DNA of 64,000 bases from Paranoxybacillus sp035645275 (lineage in GTDB: Bacteria > Bacillota > Bacilli > Bacillales > Anoxybacillaceae). The notes under the pieces were generated by a model, which was not told where the DNA came from, did not search any database, and saw nothing but the letters and a program-made list of their open reading frames with translations. Made by a program: the position numbers and the translations under genes. Each line of letters opens with the position of its first letter. The first letter of the stretch is position 1. Below are positions 35,342 through 44,296 of this stretch, piece after piece. Location of the stretch: positions 248,001 to 312,000 of the forward strand of contig DASQMX010000026.1 of the NCBI GenBank assembly GCA_035645275.1. Reading direction: 5' to 3'.

Positions 35342-36721
35342 ATGAATATATGCAAAGATGCATTAGTAATCGAATTAAGAAAAATCATCCCGGAGAATCA
35401 GGTAACGGCTAATCCTACCGTATTGGAACAGCATAGTAAGGATGAATCGTATCATTCACCCCATTTGCCGGATGTTGTAGTATTTCCAAAGAATACTGAA
35501 GAAGTAAGTAAAATCATGAGGTTTGCCTATGAAAATAATATTCCGGTTACACCGTTTGGTCTAGGATCGAGTCTGGAAGGCCATGTTATTCCTTATCAAG
35601 GGGGAATTTCAATGGACTTTCAGCTTATGAATCAAATTTTAGAAGTACGTCCAGATGATTTTCTTGTACGTGTTCAGCCCGGAGTTACACGAACACAGTT
35701 AAATAAAGAATTAAAAAAATACGGCTTGTTCTTCACCGTAGACCCCGGCGCGGACGCTACGCTTGGCGGAATGGCCGCAACGAATGCAAGCGGTACGACA
35801 TCTGTAAAATATGGAATTATGCGGGATCAGGTACGTGATTTAGAAGTAGTTCTGGCAGATGGGCGAATCATCCGTACGGGAAGCATGGCAGCAAAGTCGT
35901 CATCCGGTTATCATATTACGGGATTGTTTGTCGGTTCTGAAGGGACGCTTGGTGTGTTTACAGAATTAACACTGCGTGTGTATGGTATACCGGAAGCAAT
36001 TGTTGCGGGACGTGCCGTTTTCCCAAGTATAGAGGCGGCGGTTACATCGGTTGTAGATATTCTTTCTGCGGGTATTCAGGTCGCACGTATTGAATTGATT
36101 GATGAACGGGCCATTAAACAGGTTAATCTTTTCAATAAAACCGATTATCCAGAGAAGCCTACCCTTTTTATTGAATTCCATGGCAATGAAGCTGGGCTTC
36201 AACATGATGTTCATTTTGCTAAAAAATTAGCTGAGGAAAATCAGTGTGAAGAATTTTTATTTGAGACGGATTCGAAGGCTCGCGCTCATCTATGGGACGT
36301 TCGTCATAATTTGGCTTACGCTTTTATCCACAAATCACCAGGTAAGAAAATGATGGTAACCGATGTTTGTGTTCCTTTATCTGAATTAGTTGGAGCTATC
36401 CATAATGCTCGAAAAGCAATTGATACGTTTGGTTTGGATGGAGCCATATTAGGTCATGTAGGCGATGGGAATTATCATGTCATTCTGATGATTGACCTGA
36501 ATGATCCGGAAGAAGTGGATAAAGCCAAAAAGTTAAATGCTCATCTTGTAGATTATGCACTAAGCCGGGGCGGTTCTTGTACAGGAGAACATGGAGTAGG
36601 TGTAGGAAAAGCTGGTTATCAACGTAAAGAACATGGTGATGCATTAGATGTGATGAGAGCAATAAAAAATACCTTAGATCCTAAGGGAATTTTAAATCCG
36701 GGAAAAATATTCTTGGACTAA
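35342..36721 (+). CDS. FAD-linked 2-hydroxyacid dehydrogenase (GlcD / D-lactate dehydrogenase type)
   Basis: The 459-residue protein has the PCMH-type FAD fold: VTPFGLGSSLEGHVIPYQGG, VQPGVTRTQLNKELKKYGL and FVGSEGTLGVFTELTLR. The C-terminal domain has GHVGDGNYHVILMID and the end GGSCTGEHGVGVGK, LNPGKIFLD. Family members oxidise D-lactate, glycolate or D-2-hydroxyglutarate and pass electrons to the membrane. No glcE/glcF partners are present, which favours the single-subunit type. It is probably co-transcribed with the carrier upstream. Confidence 0.9.
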   Translation: MNICKDALVIELRKIIPENQVTANPTVLEQHSKDESYHSPHLPDVVVFPKNTEEVSKIMRFAYENNIPVTPFGLGSSLEGHVIPYQGGISMDFQLMNQILEVRPDDFLVRVQPGVTRTQLNKELKKYGLFFTVDPGADATLGGMAATNASGTTSVKYGIMRDQVRDLEVVLADGRIIRTGSMAAKSSSGYHITGLFVGSEGTLGVFTELTLRVYGIPEAIVAGRAVFPSIEAAVTSVVDILSAGIQVARIELIDERAIKQVNLFNKTDYPEKPTLFIEFHGNEAGLQHDVHFAKKLAEENQCEEFLFETDSKARAHLWDVRHNLAYAFIHKSPGKKMMVTDVCVPLSELVGAIHNARKAIDTFGLDGAILGHVGDGNYHVILMIDLNDPEEVDKAKKLNAHLVDYALSRGGSCTGEHGVGVGKAGYQRKEHGDALDVMRAIKNTLDPKGILNPGKIFLD

Positions 36722-37043
36722 TTCTCTTAAATAGCTATTTAACATTAAGGGAAAACCGTTTAAGCTTCCTGTCTAATCGCTGGTTTGCCACTTTGCGCTA
36801 AACCTCTGTCCATTACATATGTATCACCCTGAATTGGTAACAGTCAAGTTTCCCTACCGGTATTGGATAGAAGAAGTTACCTTACGAAAAGAGCGTTCGA
36901 GATATAATTGAGCAATTTTATATTAAGCAGGAAAAAAACCTGGTTCTCACGCAAAAATAATAAAATAGAGCCTATATTACCTGCTAGCTTGTGAGTTATG
37001 ATGCCATTTCAAGTAACTTATGTATGAATCTAATTTCATTTTG
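36722..37043. other. intergenic stretch without a recognised gene
   Basis: Short frames only. AT-rich sequence near 36.9 kb could be an IS remnant, but nothing identifiable was found before the terminator. Confidence 0.3.
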
Positions 37044-37077
37044 GGCAACTTCACCTGTGAGTGAAGTTGCCTTTTTT
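37044..37077 (+). terminator. strong rho-independent terminator
   Basis: GGCAACTTCAC and GTGAAGTTGCC form a perfect 11-bp stem over six bases, followed by six T's. It lies 320 bp after the GlcD-type gene and may end that transcript. Confidence 0.8.
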
Positions 37078-37211
37078 CATCATCATATACATGGCTTCGA
37101 TGCCGCTTATCACGCAAGAGGCTGTTCTACTTGTTCGAAATCGATTCATCTCCCTCTTACTCGCTGATGCTCATTGAAATGGGAGTCTTCTCGGTTGTTT
37201 ATGATAAAAGA

Positions 37212-37261
37212 TTGACATGCAACCAAAAAGTTTCATATAATCAATACGAAACCTTTTGGTT
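37212..37261 (+). promoter_or_regulatory. promoter with ArsR-type operator of the SRPBCC-ArsR operon
   Basis: TTGACA and TATAAT are 18 bases apart. AACCAAAAAGTTTC (starting in the spacer) and GAAACCTTTTGGTT (just after the -10) form a 14-bp inverted repeat with one mismatch. The arms flank the -10 box, so a bound dimer would block RNA polymerase. The regulator encoded second in the operon is the obvious candidate. Confidence 0.75.
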
Positions 37262-37291
37262 ACATATCAATTCAACATGGAGGTACGCTAG

Positions 37292-37726
37292 ATGCAAACC
37301 AATAATCAAAGCAAAGTTCCAGACATTCAAAAAACGGCTGTATTTAATGCGCCGATTCAGAAAGTGTGGGAAGCGGTTGCCACTTCAGAAGGCATCGCCG
37401 CATGGTTTATGCCAAATGATTTTGAGCCAAAAGTTGGACATGAATTTACTTTGCAGACACCTTTTGGACCATCGCCTTGCAAAGTTCTTGAACTCGACCC
37501 ACCTCATCGCCTTTCCTTTTCGTGGGATACATCCGGTTGGCGTGTTTCTTTTGAATTAAAGGAACTAAATGGAAAAACAGAATTTACACTCATTCACTCC
37601 GGTTGGGGAGAGCCGGATGAGATTATTCCAAAAGCAGGAGAAACACATTCAGTAATAAGAAACCGAATGAACAATGGATGGGAGCCGCTTGTTAATGAGA
37701 AACTGCGCAAGGTAGTTGAGGGTTAA
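37292..37726 (+). CDS. SRPBCC/AHSA1-type protein
   Basis: The 144-residue protein has the START-like fold pattern of AHSA1: IQKTAVFNAPIQKVWEAVAT, GIAAWFMPNDFEP, VLELDPPHRLSFSW and a C-terminal LVNEKLRKVVEG helix. It is a ligand-binding cup; the ligand is unknown. AHSA1 proteins coupled to an ArsR-type regulator are a common pair. The start is preceded by GGAGG and the stop overlaps the regulator start by one base (TAATG). Confidence 0.85.
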   Translation: MQTNNQSKVPDIQKTAVFNAPIQKVWEAVATSEGIAAWFMPNDFEPKVGHEFTLQTPFGPSPCKVLELDPPHRLSFSWDTSGWRVSFELKELNGKTEFTLIHSGWGEPDEIIPKAGETHSVIRNRMNNGWEPLVNEKLRKVVEG

Positions 37727-38100
37727 TGTCGGCTGCGCAAAAACATGATATTTTTCAAGCCATCGCTGATCCTACTCGGCGTAAAATACTCAAACTTCTT
37801 GCTGATAAGAAATTACCTGTCACGGCGATCAGCAGGCACTTTCCTATGAGTCGTACAGCTGTTTCTAAACATTTACGCATCCTTTCAAAATCGAAACTTG
37901 TAAGTGTGGAGAAAGCGGGAAGAGAGAAACTGTACAAGCTCCAGCCAGAGGCGCTGCTCGAGCTTAAAGAGTGGCTTTCCTTTTTCGAACGATTTTGGGA
38001 CAATAAGATTTCTATGCTTAAACACTTTGTAGAAAACGAAGAAATAGGCAAACTAAATCTTATCATGCCTCAATCCAATGAGGAACCTAAGGATTCGTGA
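37726..38100 (+). CDS. ArsR-family regulator coupled to the SRPBCC gene
   Basis: The 124-residue winged helix has the standard AIADPTRRKILKLLADKKL start, the recognition helix FPMSRTAVSKHLRILSKSKL and the wing VEKAGREKLYKLQ. A longer C-terminal tail follows (FWDNKISMLKHFVENEE). There are no metal-binding cysteines. It is translationally coupled to the SRPBCC gene and probably represses the operon through the inverted repeat at the promoter. Confidence 0.88.
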   Translation: MSAAQKHDIFQAIADPTRRKILKLLADKKLPVTAISRHFPMSRTAVSKHLRILSKSKLVSVEKAGREKLYKLQPEALLELKEWLSFFERFWDNKISMLKHFVENEEIGKLNLIMPQSNEEPKDS

Positions 38101-38130
38101 CAAGAAGATTAGAACGGTTAACATTTCCAT

Positions 38131-38177
38131 CACCTCTCCCTCGTTGAAGCGAATGTAGAAGGGAGAGGTTGTTTTTT
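38131..38177 (+). terminator. terminator of the SRPBCC-ArsR operon
   Basis: ACCTCTCCC and GGGAGAGGT enclose a 20-base loop and are followed by TGTTTTTT. Confidence 0.7.
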
Positions 38178-38197
38178 ACGACAAAGGTGCCCATGCT

Positions 38198-38566
38198 TTA
38201 TGGTCTCTCTAATAACTCAATCCGATTGTTAAACGGATCGCGGAATGAAAAGCGAACGACATTTGGAATTGGTTTTTCATCATACGTTTTTACACCTTTT
38301 TCTTCTAAATAGCGTCTCACTTCTACAATATTCTCCACTTCAAATGCCGGATGGCTCTTACTGTTATATCCGTCTCTATTTTCTACTCCGATATGTAGCT
38401 CAATATCACCAACTTTATACCATAAACCGCCGTTCGCTTTTAACGCCTCTGGTTTCTCGATTTCCGTAAATCCAAGCAGGTCTGTATAGAAGGCGCGTGC
38501 CTCGTCCTCCGCTCCTACTGGAATACAAATTTGCACATGATCGAGACGTTTGACTTGGATTTTCAT
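38198..38566 (-). CDS. VOC-superfamily (glyoxalase-like) protein
   Basis: The 122-residue protein is a single VOC unit: LDHVQICIPVGAEDEARAFY, GGLWYKVGDIELHIGVE, SHPAFEVENI and FRDPFNNRIELLE. Metal ligands typical of the family (His in LDHV, His in LHIG, Glu in RIELL) are in place. The reaction is unknown. It starts after GGGGGAGAGCATCG. It converges on the ArsR operon. Confidence 0.85.
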   Translation of the reverse strand: MKIQVKRLDHVQICIPVGAEDEARAFYTDLLGFTEIEKPEALKANGGLWYKVGDIELHIGVENRDGYNSKSHPAFEVENIVEVRRYLEEKGVKTYDEKPIPNVVRFSFRDPFNNRIELLERP

Positions 38567-38764
38567 CGATGCTCTCCCCCATTTTTTATAGCAATCAGTT
38601 ATTCACGCATCTAACATATTTATTATAACATTGAACTCTTCATTTTTTGGAAATTTGCGTAAAATTAGAGTAAACAAGGTACAAAAAGGAGAGCCGCTCT
38701 ATTTTTATTTAACAATAAATGGTAAAATTTAAAATAAATAAAAAGAAAAGGAGAGCACACATTC

Positions 38765-38947
38765 ATGGACAAATATGCAAAAATATCCATAGGCATCATG
38801 ATTGGTTTCCCGCTATTTTTTCTTATCGTCAGTCTATTAACATGGAAATGGGGATTCTTTCTTTGGAGTTTAGCACCAAGTTTTCTTAGCGGTATGACGG
38901 GGCTATTTGCTGCAAAAAATGCAAGTAGAAATATCAATCAGCAATAA
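38765..38947 (+). CDS. small two-helix membrane protein
   Basis: The 60-residue product has two hydrophobic helices (about residues 8-26 and 30-50) separated by TWKWG. AGGAGAGCACACATTC precedes the ATG and a terminator follows closely, so the gene is likely real. No family was recognised. Confidence 0.6.
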   Translation: MDKYAKISIGIMIGFPLFFLIVSLLTWKWGFFLWSLAPSFLSGMTGLFAAKNASRNINQQ

Positions 38948-38964
38948 CGATAATGAATGCGGCT

Positions 38965-38995
38965 GAACGCTGTGAAAAAGGCGTTCTTTTTATTT
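38965..38995 (+). terminator. terminator of the 60-residue membrane gene
   Basis: GAACGC and GCGTTC form a 6-bp stem with a T-rich tail (TTTTTATTTC). Confidence 0.65.
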
Positions 38996-39041
38996 CTAAC
39001 TTAAACATCGAACTCACCAGCCTTTTTCCCCTTATCAAAAA

Positions 39042-39078
39042 CAGAAAAAATGGCTGACCCCGGTCAACTGTCAGCCAT
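39042..39078 (-). terminator. terminator of the YhfC-like gene
   Basis: TGGCTGAC and GTCAGCCA form an 8-bp stem. On the reverse strand it is followed by TTTTTTCTG. Confidence 0.7.
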
Positions 39079-39119
39079 ATCATATTCGATTAATGAAACA
39101 GATATATGGTCAACATTCT

Positions 39120-39902
39120 TTATTCTTGAAATCTCTTTCTTATTTTCAACGTAAACATAAGACCGGCGATACCAAAAATAACAATAACAGCTTCGGCAAT
39201 CCAAACATTTGTCACAACTCCCGCTTGGTAAAGTGCCGGAATTACGTCCATCAGCGCATGCAAAAGAATCGCGTAAATAACAAAAATAAACCGGCTTTCA
39301 CGAATGCCAAGCAAAACTAAAAGCGACATCGCAATATGGAAGGAAATCGCCGCCATCCGCTCGATTCCGCCTAATATATATTCGGCAAATCCCGTGTTTA
39401 GCACTCTTTCCTTAAGGAGTGAGGCTTGTTCGGCTGGAAGCGCAGGAGCAATCGTCGCATCAAACGCCCCGGAATTTATTAGATTCGCAAAAACGAGAGC
39501 ATTGATTGCACCTAACGTACCGATTAAAATTGCTTCAATCCCGCCATGTCCTAAACCAAACGACAAGCCGTCTTTGTATTCCCGGTTGTTTTTCAACATC
39601 CATTTAAAGCCGAAATAACGGCCGAGCTCTTCAAAAATACCTGCCGCTAATGTCGCATACAATACAAAAAGAAAGACGCTGTCCGTCCATTTCAAAGACG
39701 GGCCGCTTGCATCAATCATAACAAAATGGAGCGCTTTTTCAAGAATTTGTGAAAATAAAATAAAAATAAGAATCCCTACACCCAGTGGCTTCCACGAAAA
39801 CAGCTGTTTCTTACGCAAATAAATTAACAAACCAATCGGAAATAAAAGTGAAATGAGAAGCTGCAGCACCATTCCTGTCATAGTAAAAGAGCTAATCAAC
39901 AT
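39120..39902 (-). CDS. YhfC-family putative intramembrane metalloprotease
   Basis: About 260 residues carry seven or eight helices. Candidate active-site residues are in AGIFEELGRYFGFKWML (EExxR as in the CAAX-protease superfamily), LSFGLGHGGIEAILIG (histidine pair) and the late LLHALMDVIPAL. The fit is to the YhfC branch of this superfamily, whose substrates are unknown. The ATG after GGGGGAGTTT was chosen; an in-frame ATG lies four codons earlier. Confidence 0.8.
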   Translation of the reverse strand: MLISSFTMTGMVLQLLISLLFPIGLLIYLRKKQLFSWKPLGVGILIFILFSQILEKALHFVMIDASGPSLKWTDSVFLFVLYATLAAGIFEELGRYFGFKWMLKNNREYKDGLSFGLGHGGIEAILIGTLGAINALVFANLINSGAFDATIAPALPAEQASLLKERVLNTGFAEYILGGIERMAAISFHIAMSLLVLLGIRESRFIFVIYAILLHALMDVIPALYQAGVVTNVWIAEAVIVIFGIAGLMFTLKIRKRFQE

Positions 39903-39964
39903 AAACTCCCCCATAAAAATTAGTGTCTTTCAAATAATATATTCAATCATTTTCAACCCATTCT

Positions 39965-40612
39965 TTATACAAGTTTTAAGATTTTCATATAATCTTGCTT
40001 ATACTCTTCTTTTACATATTTTTCAAATGAATCATGCGATGTAAAAATGTCATGATCCCATTGTCCAATTAGTTCGATGTTTTCTGGTGGTATCGACCCA
40101 AAAAAGAGAATTTCATTAAATTTTTGGACATAGCGATCTTTTTTTCGTACTCTGCAGTCATATTTAATATAGTCTTCTAGCGAACAAGAGTAATTCCAAT
40201 ATTTTTTCCCTACATCCTCTTTTAAAAATGCCCCCACTTCTTCTTCAAGTTCTTCCATATCCGCATAATTAAGAAAAAAACCTGCGTACAATTGACTACC
40301 CATCCATCCTTTTGTATGAGGGAGTTTAACCGCATATAAATCGCTTGATTGATATGGCATCTCCCATAAAAAATCGGTTGGCATTTCCGGAAACAAATAG
40401 AGTGCATCAGTGCGTTTTACCCATTTTGGAATCCATGCTGGTTTTATGCTATCCAAACGTTGACTCGCCTTTTGAACTATTTGGTCAAAAGGTTGGAAAT
40501 TCGGGATTAACCCCTTTTCCAAGATGGATTGGCGATGGTTTTGCTCTGTTGTGTGAAACGCAAAAAAGTCAATTTACAGCTTGCTAGAATCGCGCGATTT
40601 TTCCTTCCCCAT
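39965..40612 (-). pseudogene. ART-like protein of unknown family, with an in-frame stop at codon 13
   Basis: The frame starts at an ATG that overlaps the stop of the Fos-like gene (TAATG). It reads MGKEKSRDSSKL, meets a TAA, then stays open for 202 codons. The remainder begins IDFFAFHTTEQNHRQSILEK and has RTDALYLFPEMPTDF, SSDLYAVKLPHTKGW and a charged C-terminus. The HTT...SIL..GL pattern and YLFPE/LYAVKLP strands resemble ADP-ribosyltransferase-type folds (DarT, KptA, PARP-like), but this is only a pattern match. A TTG at 40522 could start a shorter product lacking the HTT motif. A paralogue lies near 29 kb. Confidence 0.6.
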
Positions 40613-41001
40613 TACTCCCACACCTTCATCCGTTCCGTAAGCGTTGATGTATGCAGCTCAAGTTGTGTGCCGTCCGGATCAAGAAAGTTGATCGACCAGC
40701 CGAGTCCGCGCTTCATCGGACCGCGGACAATTTCGACATTGTTTTCTTGCAAGTGGTTTACCGCCTTAGCGAAATCTTTCTCGTCAATGTAAAATGCCAC
40801 ATGATCGACTCCAAGTTGTTCCCGCTGCTTCGCCTTTTCCGGGCGTTCCTGCAGGCAAATCCAAGCGTTCCCCCACTCTAAATAGGCGTCTTTCCGTCCG
40901 CGATGAACTAAATTCATCTGTAAAATATCGATATAAAATTGTAAAGCACGGCTTAAGTTGCTCACATTAATTGTTACATGGCTAAATTCCTGTACATTCA
41001 T
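40612..41001 (-). CDS. VOC-superfamily protein, Fos-like
   Basis: The 129-residue protein is a VOC unit with FSHVTINVSNLSRALQFYID, VHRGRKDAYLEWGNAWICLQ, LGVDHVAFYIDEKDF and NFLDPDGTQLELHTSTL. The order and the C-terminal ELHTSTLTERM strongly recall FosA/FosB, thiol transferases that inactivate fosfomycin. Several Fos active-site residues are hard to confirm by eye, so a fosfomycin role is only suggested. Its stop overlaps the start of the ART-like gene. Confidence 0.75.
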   Translation of the reverse strand: MNVQEFSHVTINVSNLSRALQFYIDILQMNLVHRGRKDAYLEWGNAWICLQERPEKAKQREQLGVDHVAFYIDEKDFAKAVNHLQENNVEIVRGPMKRGLGWSINFLDPDGTQLELHTSTLTERMKVWE

Positions 41002-41126
41002 GGCATAACCTCTATCTCTCTCTTTATGTATAATTTTGTTAAATTATACCACAAAATCTAGCTTTCTCGTGATCATTTATGAAAAATGAAAAAGAACGAG
41101 AATGGCTCCCGTTCTCTTTCATGATG

Positions 41127-42440
41127 TTAGAATAATAAAAACACGCCGCCAATAATGATTCCTGTTACAAACAAGTTAATTAAACAAAAGCCCATAATAT
41201 CTTTCGCTTTTAAACCGCCAATGGCTAAAACCGGAAGCGCCCAGAACGGCTGAATTAAGTTCGTCCAGGCATCTCCCCAGGCAACGGCCATGGCGGTGAC
41301 CGCAGGAGCAACTCCTAACTCCGCACCAGCTTGCAGCATAATATGTCCTTGTACTGCCCATTGTCCGCCGCCGGAAGGTACGAAAATATTGATCAGTCCG
41401 GCGCTGAGAAACGTTAACAATGGAAATGTTACTTCGTTAGAGATCGAAACAAACCATTTAGAAATAGCTTCTCCCAATCCGGAATAAACCATAACGCCCA
41501 TAATACCCGCATAGAACGGAAACTGAATAATAATGCCGCTCGCGCCTTTCACCGCTGTTTGCACGGCATTGAGGAAGTTGCGCGGACGAAAATGGAATAA
41601 AACGCCTAAGAATAAAAACGTGAAATTGACGATATTTAAATCAAGCTTAAATCCATTTGTCACAAAGTGATAAATCACATAAATAAGACCGATTCCACCA
41701 ATAACGAGCGATACAAGCCAACTATTTTCCAATCGTTCAGCAGGAGTCGCCGGACGGAACTCAGCCTGTTCCATTTGTTCCTCTAATAAATTCGGGTCAA
41801 CGGTTACTGCTTCGTTTTCATTGTACATGAACCGATTGACAATCGGTAAAATAATCGCGATGGCAATGACAATAGTGAGATTAAACGGAGAGAAAAGCGT
41901 TTCGCTTGTCGGGATAATGCCGATGAGGTCTTGAGTGAAATGCCCTTCTGTCGCAATCGTCAGCGGAATCGAGCCGCTTAATCCGCCGTGCCAAACAACA
42001 AATCCGGAATAAGTACTAGCGATTAACAGCCGATAATCTACATTTTTTACTTGCCGCGCTAATTCTTTCGCAAACAATACACCGATGACAATGCCGAACC
42101 CCCAGTTAATCCAGCTTGCGACAATCGAGACGATGGAGATTAAGAGGATGGCGCTAACAGGTGTTTTCGTCGTAGATGCGAGCTTGTTTAATAATTTTTT
42201 AAAAATCGGGCTGCTTGCAAGCACATGGCCTGTGACAAGAATTAAAACCATCTGCATCGTAAAAGCAAGCAAATCCCAAAACTTCCCGCCCCACATCACC
42301 ATTAACTCTTTTGGACCTGTCGGTGTGACAATAAGGGCGAAAAGAAATACAACAAACGTTAACAGCACAACGAATAAATAAGGGTCGGGCAAGTACCTCT
42401 GCATTAACTTGTTGGATAAGGAAATCAATGTACGAAACAT
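41127..42440 (-). CDS. short-chain fatty acid transporter (AtoE type)
   Basis: The 437-residue protein has about eleven helices and follows the AtoE/TIGR00366 pattern: the N-terminal LMQRYLPDPYLFVVLLTFVV, VASWINWGFGIVIGVLFAKE, YSGFVVWHGGLSGSIPL and NIFVPSGGGQWAVQGHIM. AtoE carries acetoacetate and other short-chain fatty acids. No coenzyme A transferase genes are adjacent. The ATG follows GGAAGGGGGATTTGCG. Confidence 0.88.
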   Translation of the reverse strand: MFRTLISLSNKLMQRYLPDPYLFVVLLTFVVFLFALIVTPTGPKELMVMWGGKFWDLLAFTMQMVLILVTGHVLASSPIFKKLLNKLASTTKTPVSAILLISIVSIVASWINWGFGIVIGVLFAKELARQVKNVDYRLLIASTYSGFVVWHGGLSGSIPLTIATEGHFTQDLIGIIPTSETLFSPFNLTIVIAIAIILPIVNRFMYNENEAVTVDPNLLEEQMEQAEFRPATPAERLENSWLVSLVIGGIGLIYVIYHFVTNGFKLDLNIVNFTFLFLGVLFHFRPRNFLNAVQTAVKGASGIIIQFPFYAGIMGVMVYSGLGEAISKWFVSISNEVTFPLLTFLSAGLINIFVPSGGGQWAVQGHIMLQAGAELGVAPAVTAMAVAWGDAWTNLIQPFWALPVLAIGGLKAKDIMGFCLINLFVTGIIIGGVFLLF

Positions 42441-42553
42441 CGCAAATCCCCCTTCCTTAGCAAATAAAATTGATAATGCTGTTTACTACAACATAGTTAT
42501 ACAACCATTAAAATATGACTAATATTCCATGGAAGGGGGCATTATAACAAAAG

Positions 42554-42627
42554 AGGCCGACCAAAAAACAAAGTGTCACCACCACAACGCAATACAAATG
42601 TTGGGTCAGACACTGATTGGTCAGCCT
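42554..42627 (-). terminator. imperfect hairpin, GTCTGACC/AGGCTGTCTC family, after the exonuclease gene
   Basis: AGGCCGACCAA and TTGGTCAGCCT pair with one mismatch and enclose a second pair, AGTGTC/GACACT. It lies between the ends of the exonuclease gene and the start region of the fatty acid transporter, so it probably ends the exonuclease transcript. Confidence 0.55.
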
Positions 42628-42680
42628 ATCATCACTTCTGCAGCAACAGTGAACTGCCTGCCGCTTAACTTCGTTTGAAG

Positions 42681-43577
42681 CTAAAAACTTCGTGTTAAAA
42701 CTTTATCAAGCAAAGCATCTAACCCGCGCAACTCTAGCTCCTGAAATGCCGCCTGCACTTTTTCCTCATCAATGTTTAACCGCGCATCTTCCATGTGCAA
42801 TTGAATCGGAAGACCGCAATAAATCGCTGCCAGTTTTTTTGATAAATGAAGCATATCGATTTGCTGCGTAATTTTATTCCGTTGCGCTTTTGTCAGCGAC
42901 TCGATATTCTCAAGAATCCCTTCAACGGAACCGTATTGTTGAACTAACTTGAAAGCTGTTTTTTCACCAATTCCGCGCACGCCGGGATAATTATCGCTCG
43001 CATCGCCCATTAATGCTTTGACATCGATCAACTGCTTAGGAAAAATTCCGGTTTCTTCATAAAACCGTTCTAAAGTATACCGTTTGTAATTGCCGATTCC
43101 TTTATCAAGTATGTACACATTGACATTTTCATCAAGCAACTGCAGCATATCTCGGTCGCCAGTAAGGATCGAAATTTGCGCCTCATTCTTGAATTTCGCC
43201 GCAATCGTGCCAATGCAATCATCTGCTTCAGCACCCAACACGCCAATGTTAGGAATATCAAACGCGGCAACAACCTCTTTCGCTAGGTCAAACTGTGGAA
43301 TAAGCTCCAATGGCGGCTCACCGCGGTTTGCTTTATAATCAGGAAACCATTCGGTACGAAATGTCGCGCTCCCCATATCCCAACAACAAACGACATGGCT
43401 TGGTTTTAACGTATGAGCCGCTGTTAACAAATGCTTGACTAAGCCATGTATCCCATTCGTTGGAATGCCTTTACTGTTCAACATAAAATAACCGCTCATC
43501 GCTGTTGCATAAAAAGAACGGAATAGCAAGGCCATTCCATCAACAAGTAACAAATGATGCTTTTTCTTCTTATCCAT
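42681..43577 (-). CDS. ypcP: PolA-like 5'-3' exonuclease (YpcP type)
   Basis: The 298-residue protein equals the N-terminal nuclease domain of DNA polymerase I as a stand-alone protein. LLLVDGMALLFRSFYA, EADDCIGTIAA, ILTGDRDMLQLL and ALMGDASDNYPGVRGIGEKTA carry the metal-binding aspartates and the helix-hairpin-helix. It is a flap endonuclease or exonuclease for Okazaki fragment processing and repair. The ATG is behind AGAGAGGAG. Confidence 0.92.
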   Translation of the reverse strand: MDKKKKHHLLLVDGMALLFRSFYATAMSGYFMLNSKGIPTNGIHGLVKHLLTAAHTLKPSHVVCCWDMGSATFRTEWFPDYKANRGEPPLELIPQFDLAKEVVAAFDIPNIGVLGAEADDCIGTIAAKFKNEAQISILTGDRDMLQLLDENVNVYILDKGIGNYKRYTLERFYEETGIFPKQLIDVKALMGDASDNYPGVRGIGEKTAFKLVQQYGSVEGILENIESLTKAQRNKITQQIDMLHLSKKLAAIYCGLPIQLHMEDARLNIDEEKVQAAFQELELRGLDALLDKVLTRSF

Positions 43578-43752
43578 TTTTTTCTCCTCTCTAAAAAATA
43601 CCTTTACAAGAGTATCGCATACAAGTAATGGATGTAAAGAGATTTATAGTATGTATGTTACATAAACATAAAGTATTTTGAAAAATTAATTAACATAATA
43701 TGATTATCCTCACCCTATTCTTGTGCTATGAACGATCGTTTCCGCATTTTCT

Positions 43753-44196
43753 TTACCACAATACCTTCTTCAAAATAATTTTCGGTTCCCCTTTTTCATC
43801 CGTATACGTTCCAATAATGTCGAAGCCATGGCGCAAATTTAAGATTAACATATCACACCATTTATTTTTCGTTTGTGTTGTAACGATTTTATAGCCTCGT
43901 TTCTTTACCCATTCATGCTGCATGTTCATTAATGTCGAGCCGATTCCTTTTTTTCGATAAGCAGGGGCCACTCCGCCAATCCATCTGTAAAATTCTTCAG
44001 AATCGTTCTCATACCCGATTTTGAAGCCGATGACTTTATCCTGATTGAAAGCAACAAGAACAAGCAAATTTTCTACTTTGTTCATTTTTTCCATTATTCG
44101 CTCTGCTGATGTTTGAAAAATCGTTTCATAAAGATGGCGAATTTGTTCGACAATGGTTTCCGGCGGCCGTTCCTCGTAGACGCGGTATTGAAACAT
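43753..44196 (-). CDS. GNAT-family N-acetyltransferase
   Basis: The 147-residue protein shows the GNAT core: LVLVAFNQDKVIGFKIGYE (strands 2-3), then FYRWIGGVAPAYRKKGIGST with the acetyl-CoA loop, LMNMQHEWVKKRGYKIVTT, and the C-terminal NLRHGFDIIGTY. The acceptor is unknown. The second ATG was chosen because AAAGGGG precedes it. It is divergent from the aminopeptidase. Confidence 0.88.
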   Translation of the reverse strand: MFQYRVYEERPPETIVEQIRHLYETIFQTSAERIMEKMNKVENLLVLVAFNQDKVIGFKIGYENDSEEFYRWIGGVAPAYRKKGIGSTLMNMQHEWVKKRGYKIVTTQTKNKWCDMLILNLRHGFDIIGTYTDEKGEPKIILKKVLW

Positions 44197-44296
44197 GGCA
44201 AACGCCCCTTTCATTTACAAAATTTGAATCTTTCGCGTATTTTATATTATACTAAAAATCTACACAATTCCATTTTCATGAAAAGGAGGAAGCTTC

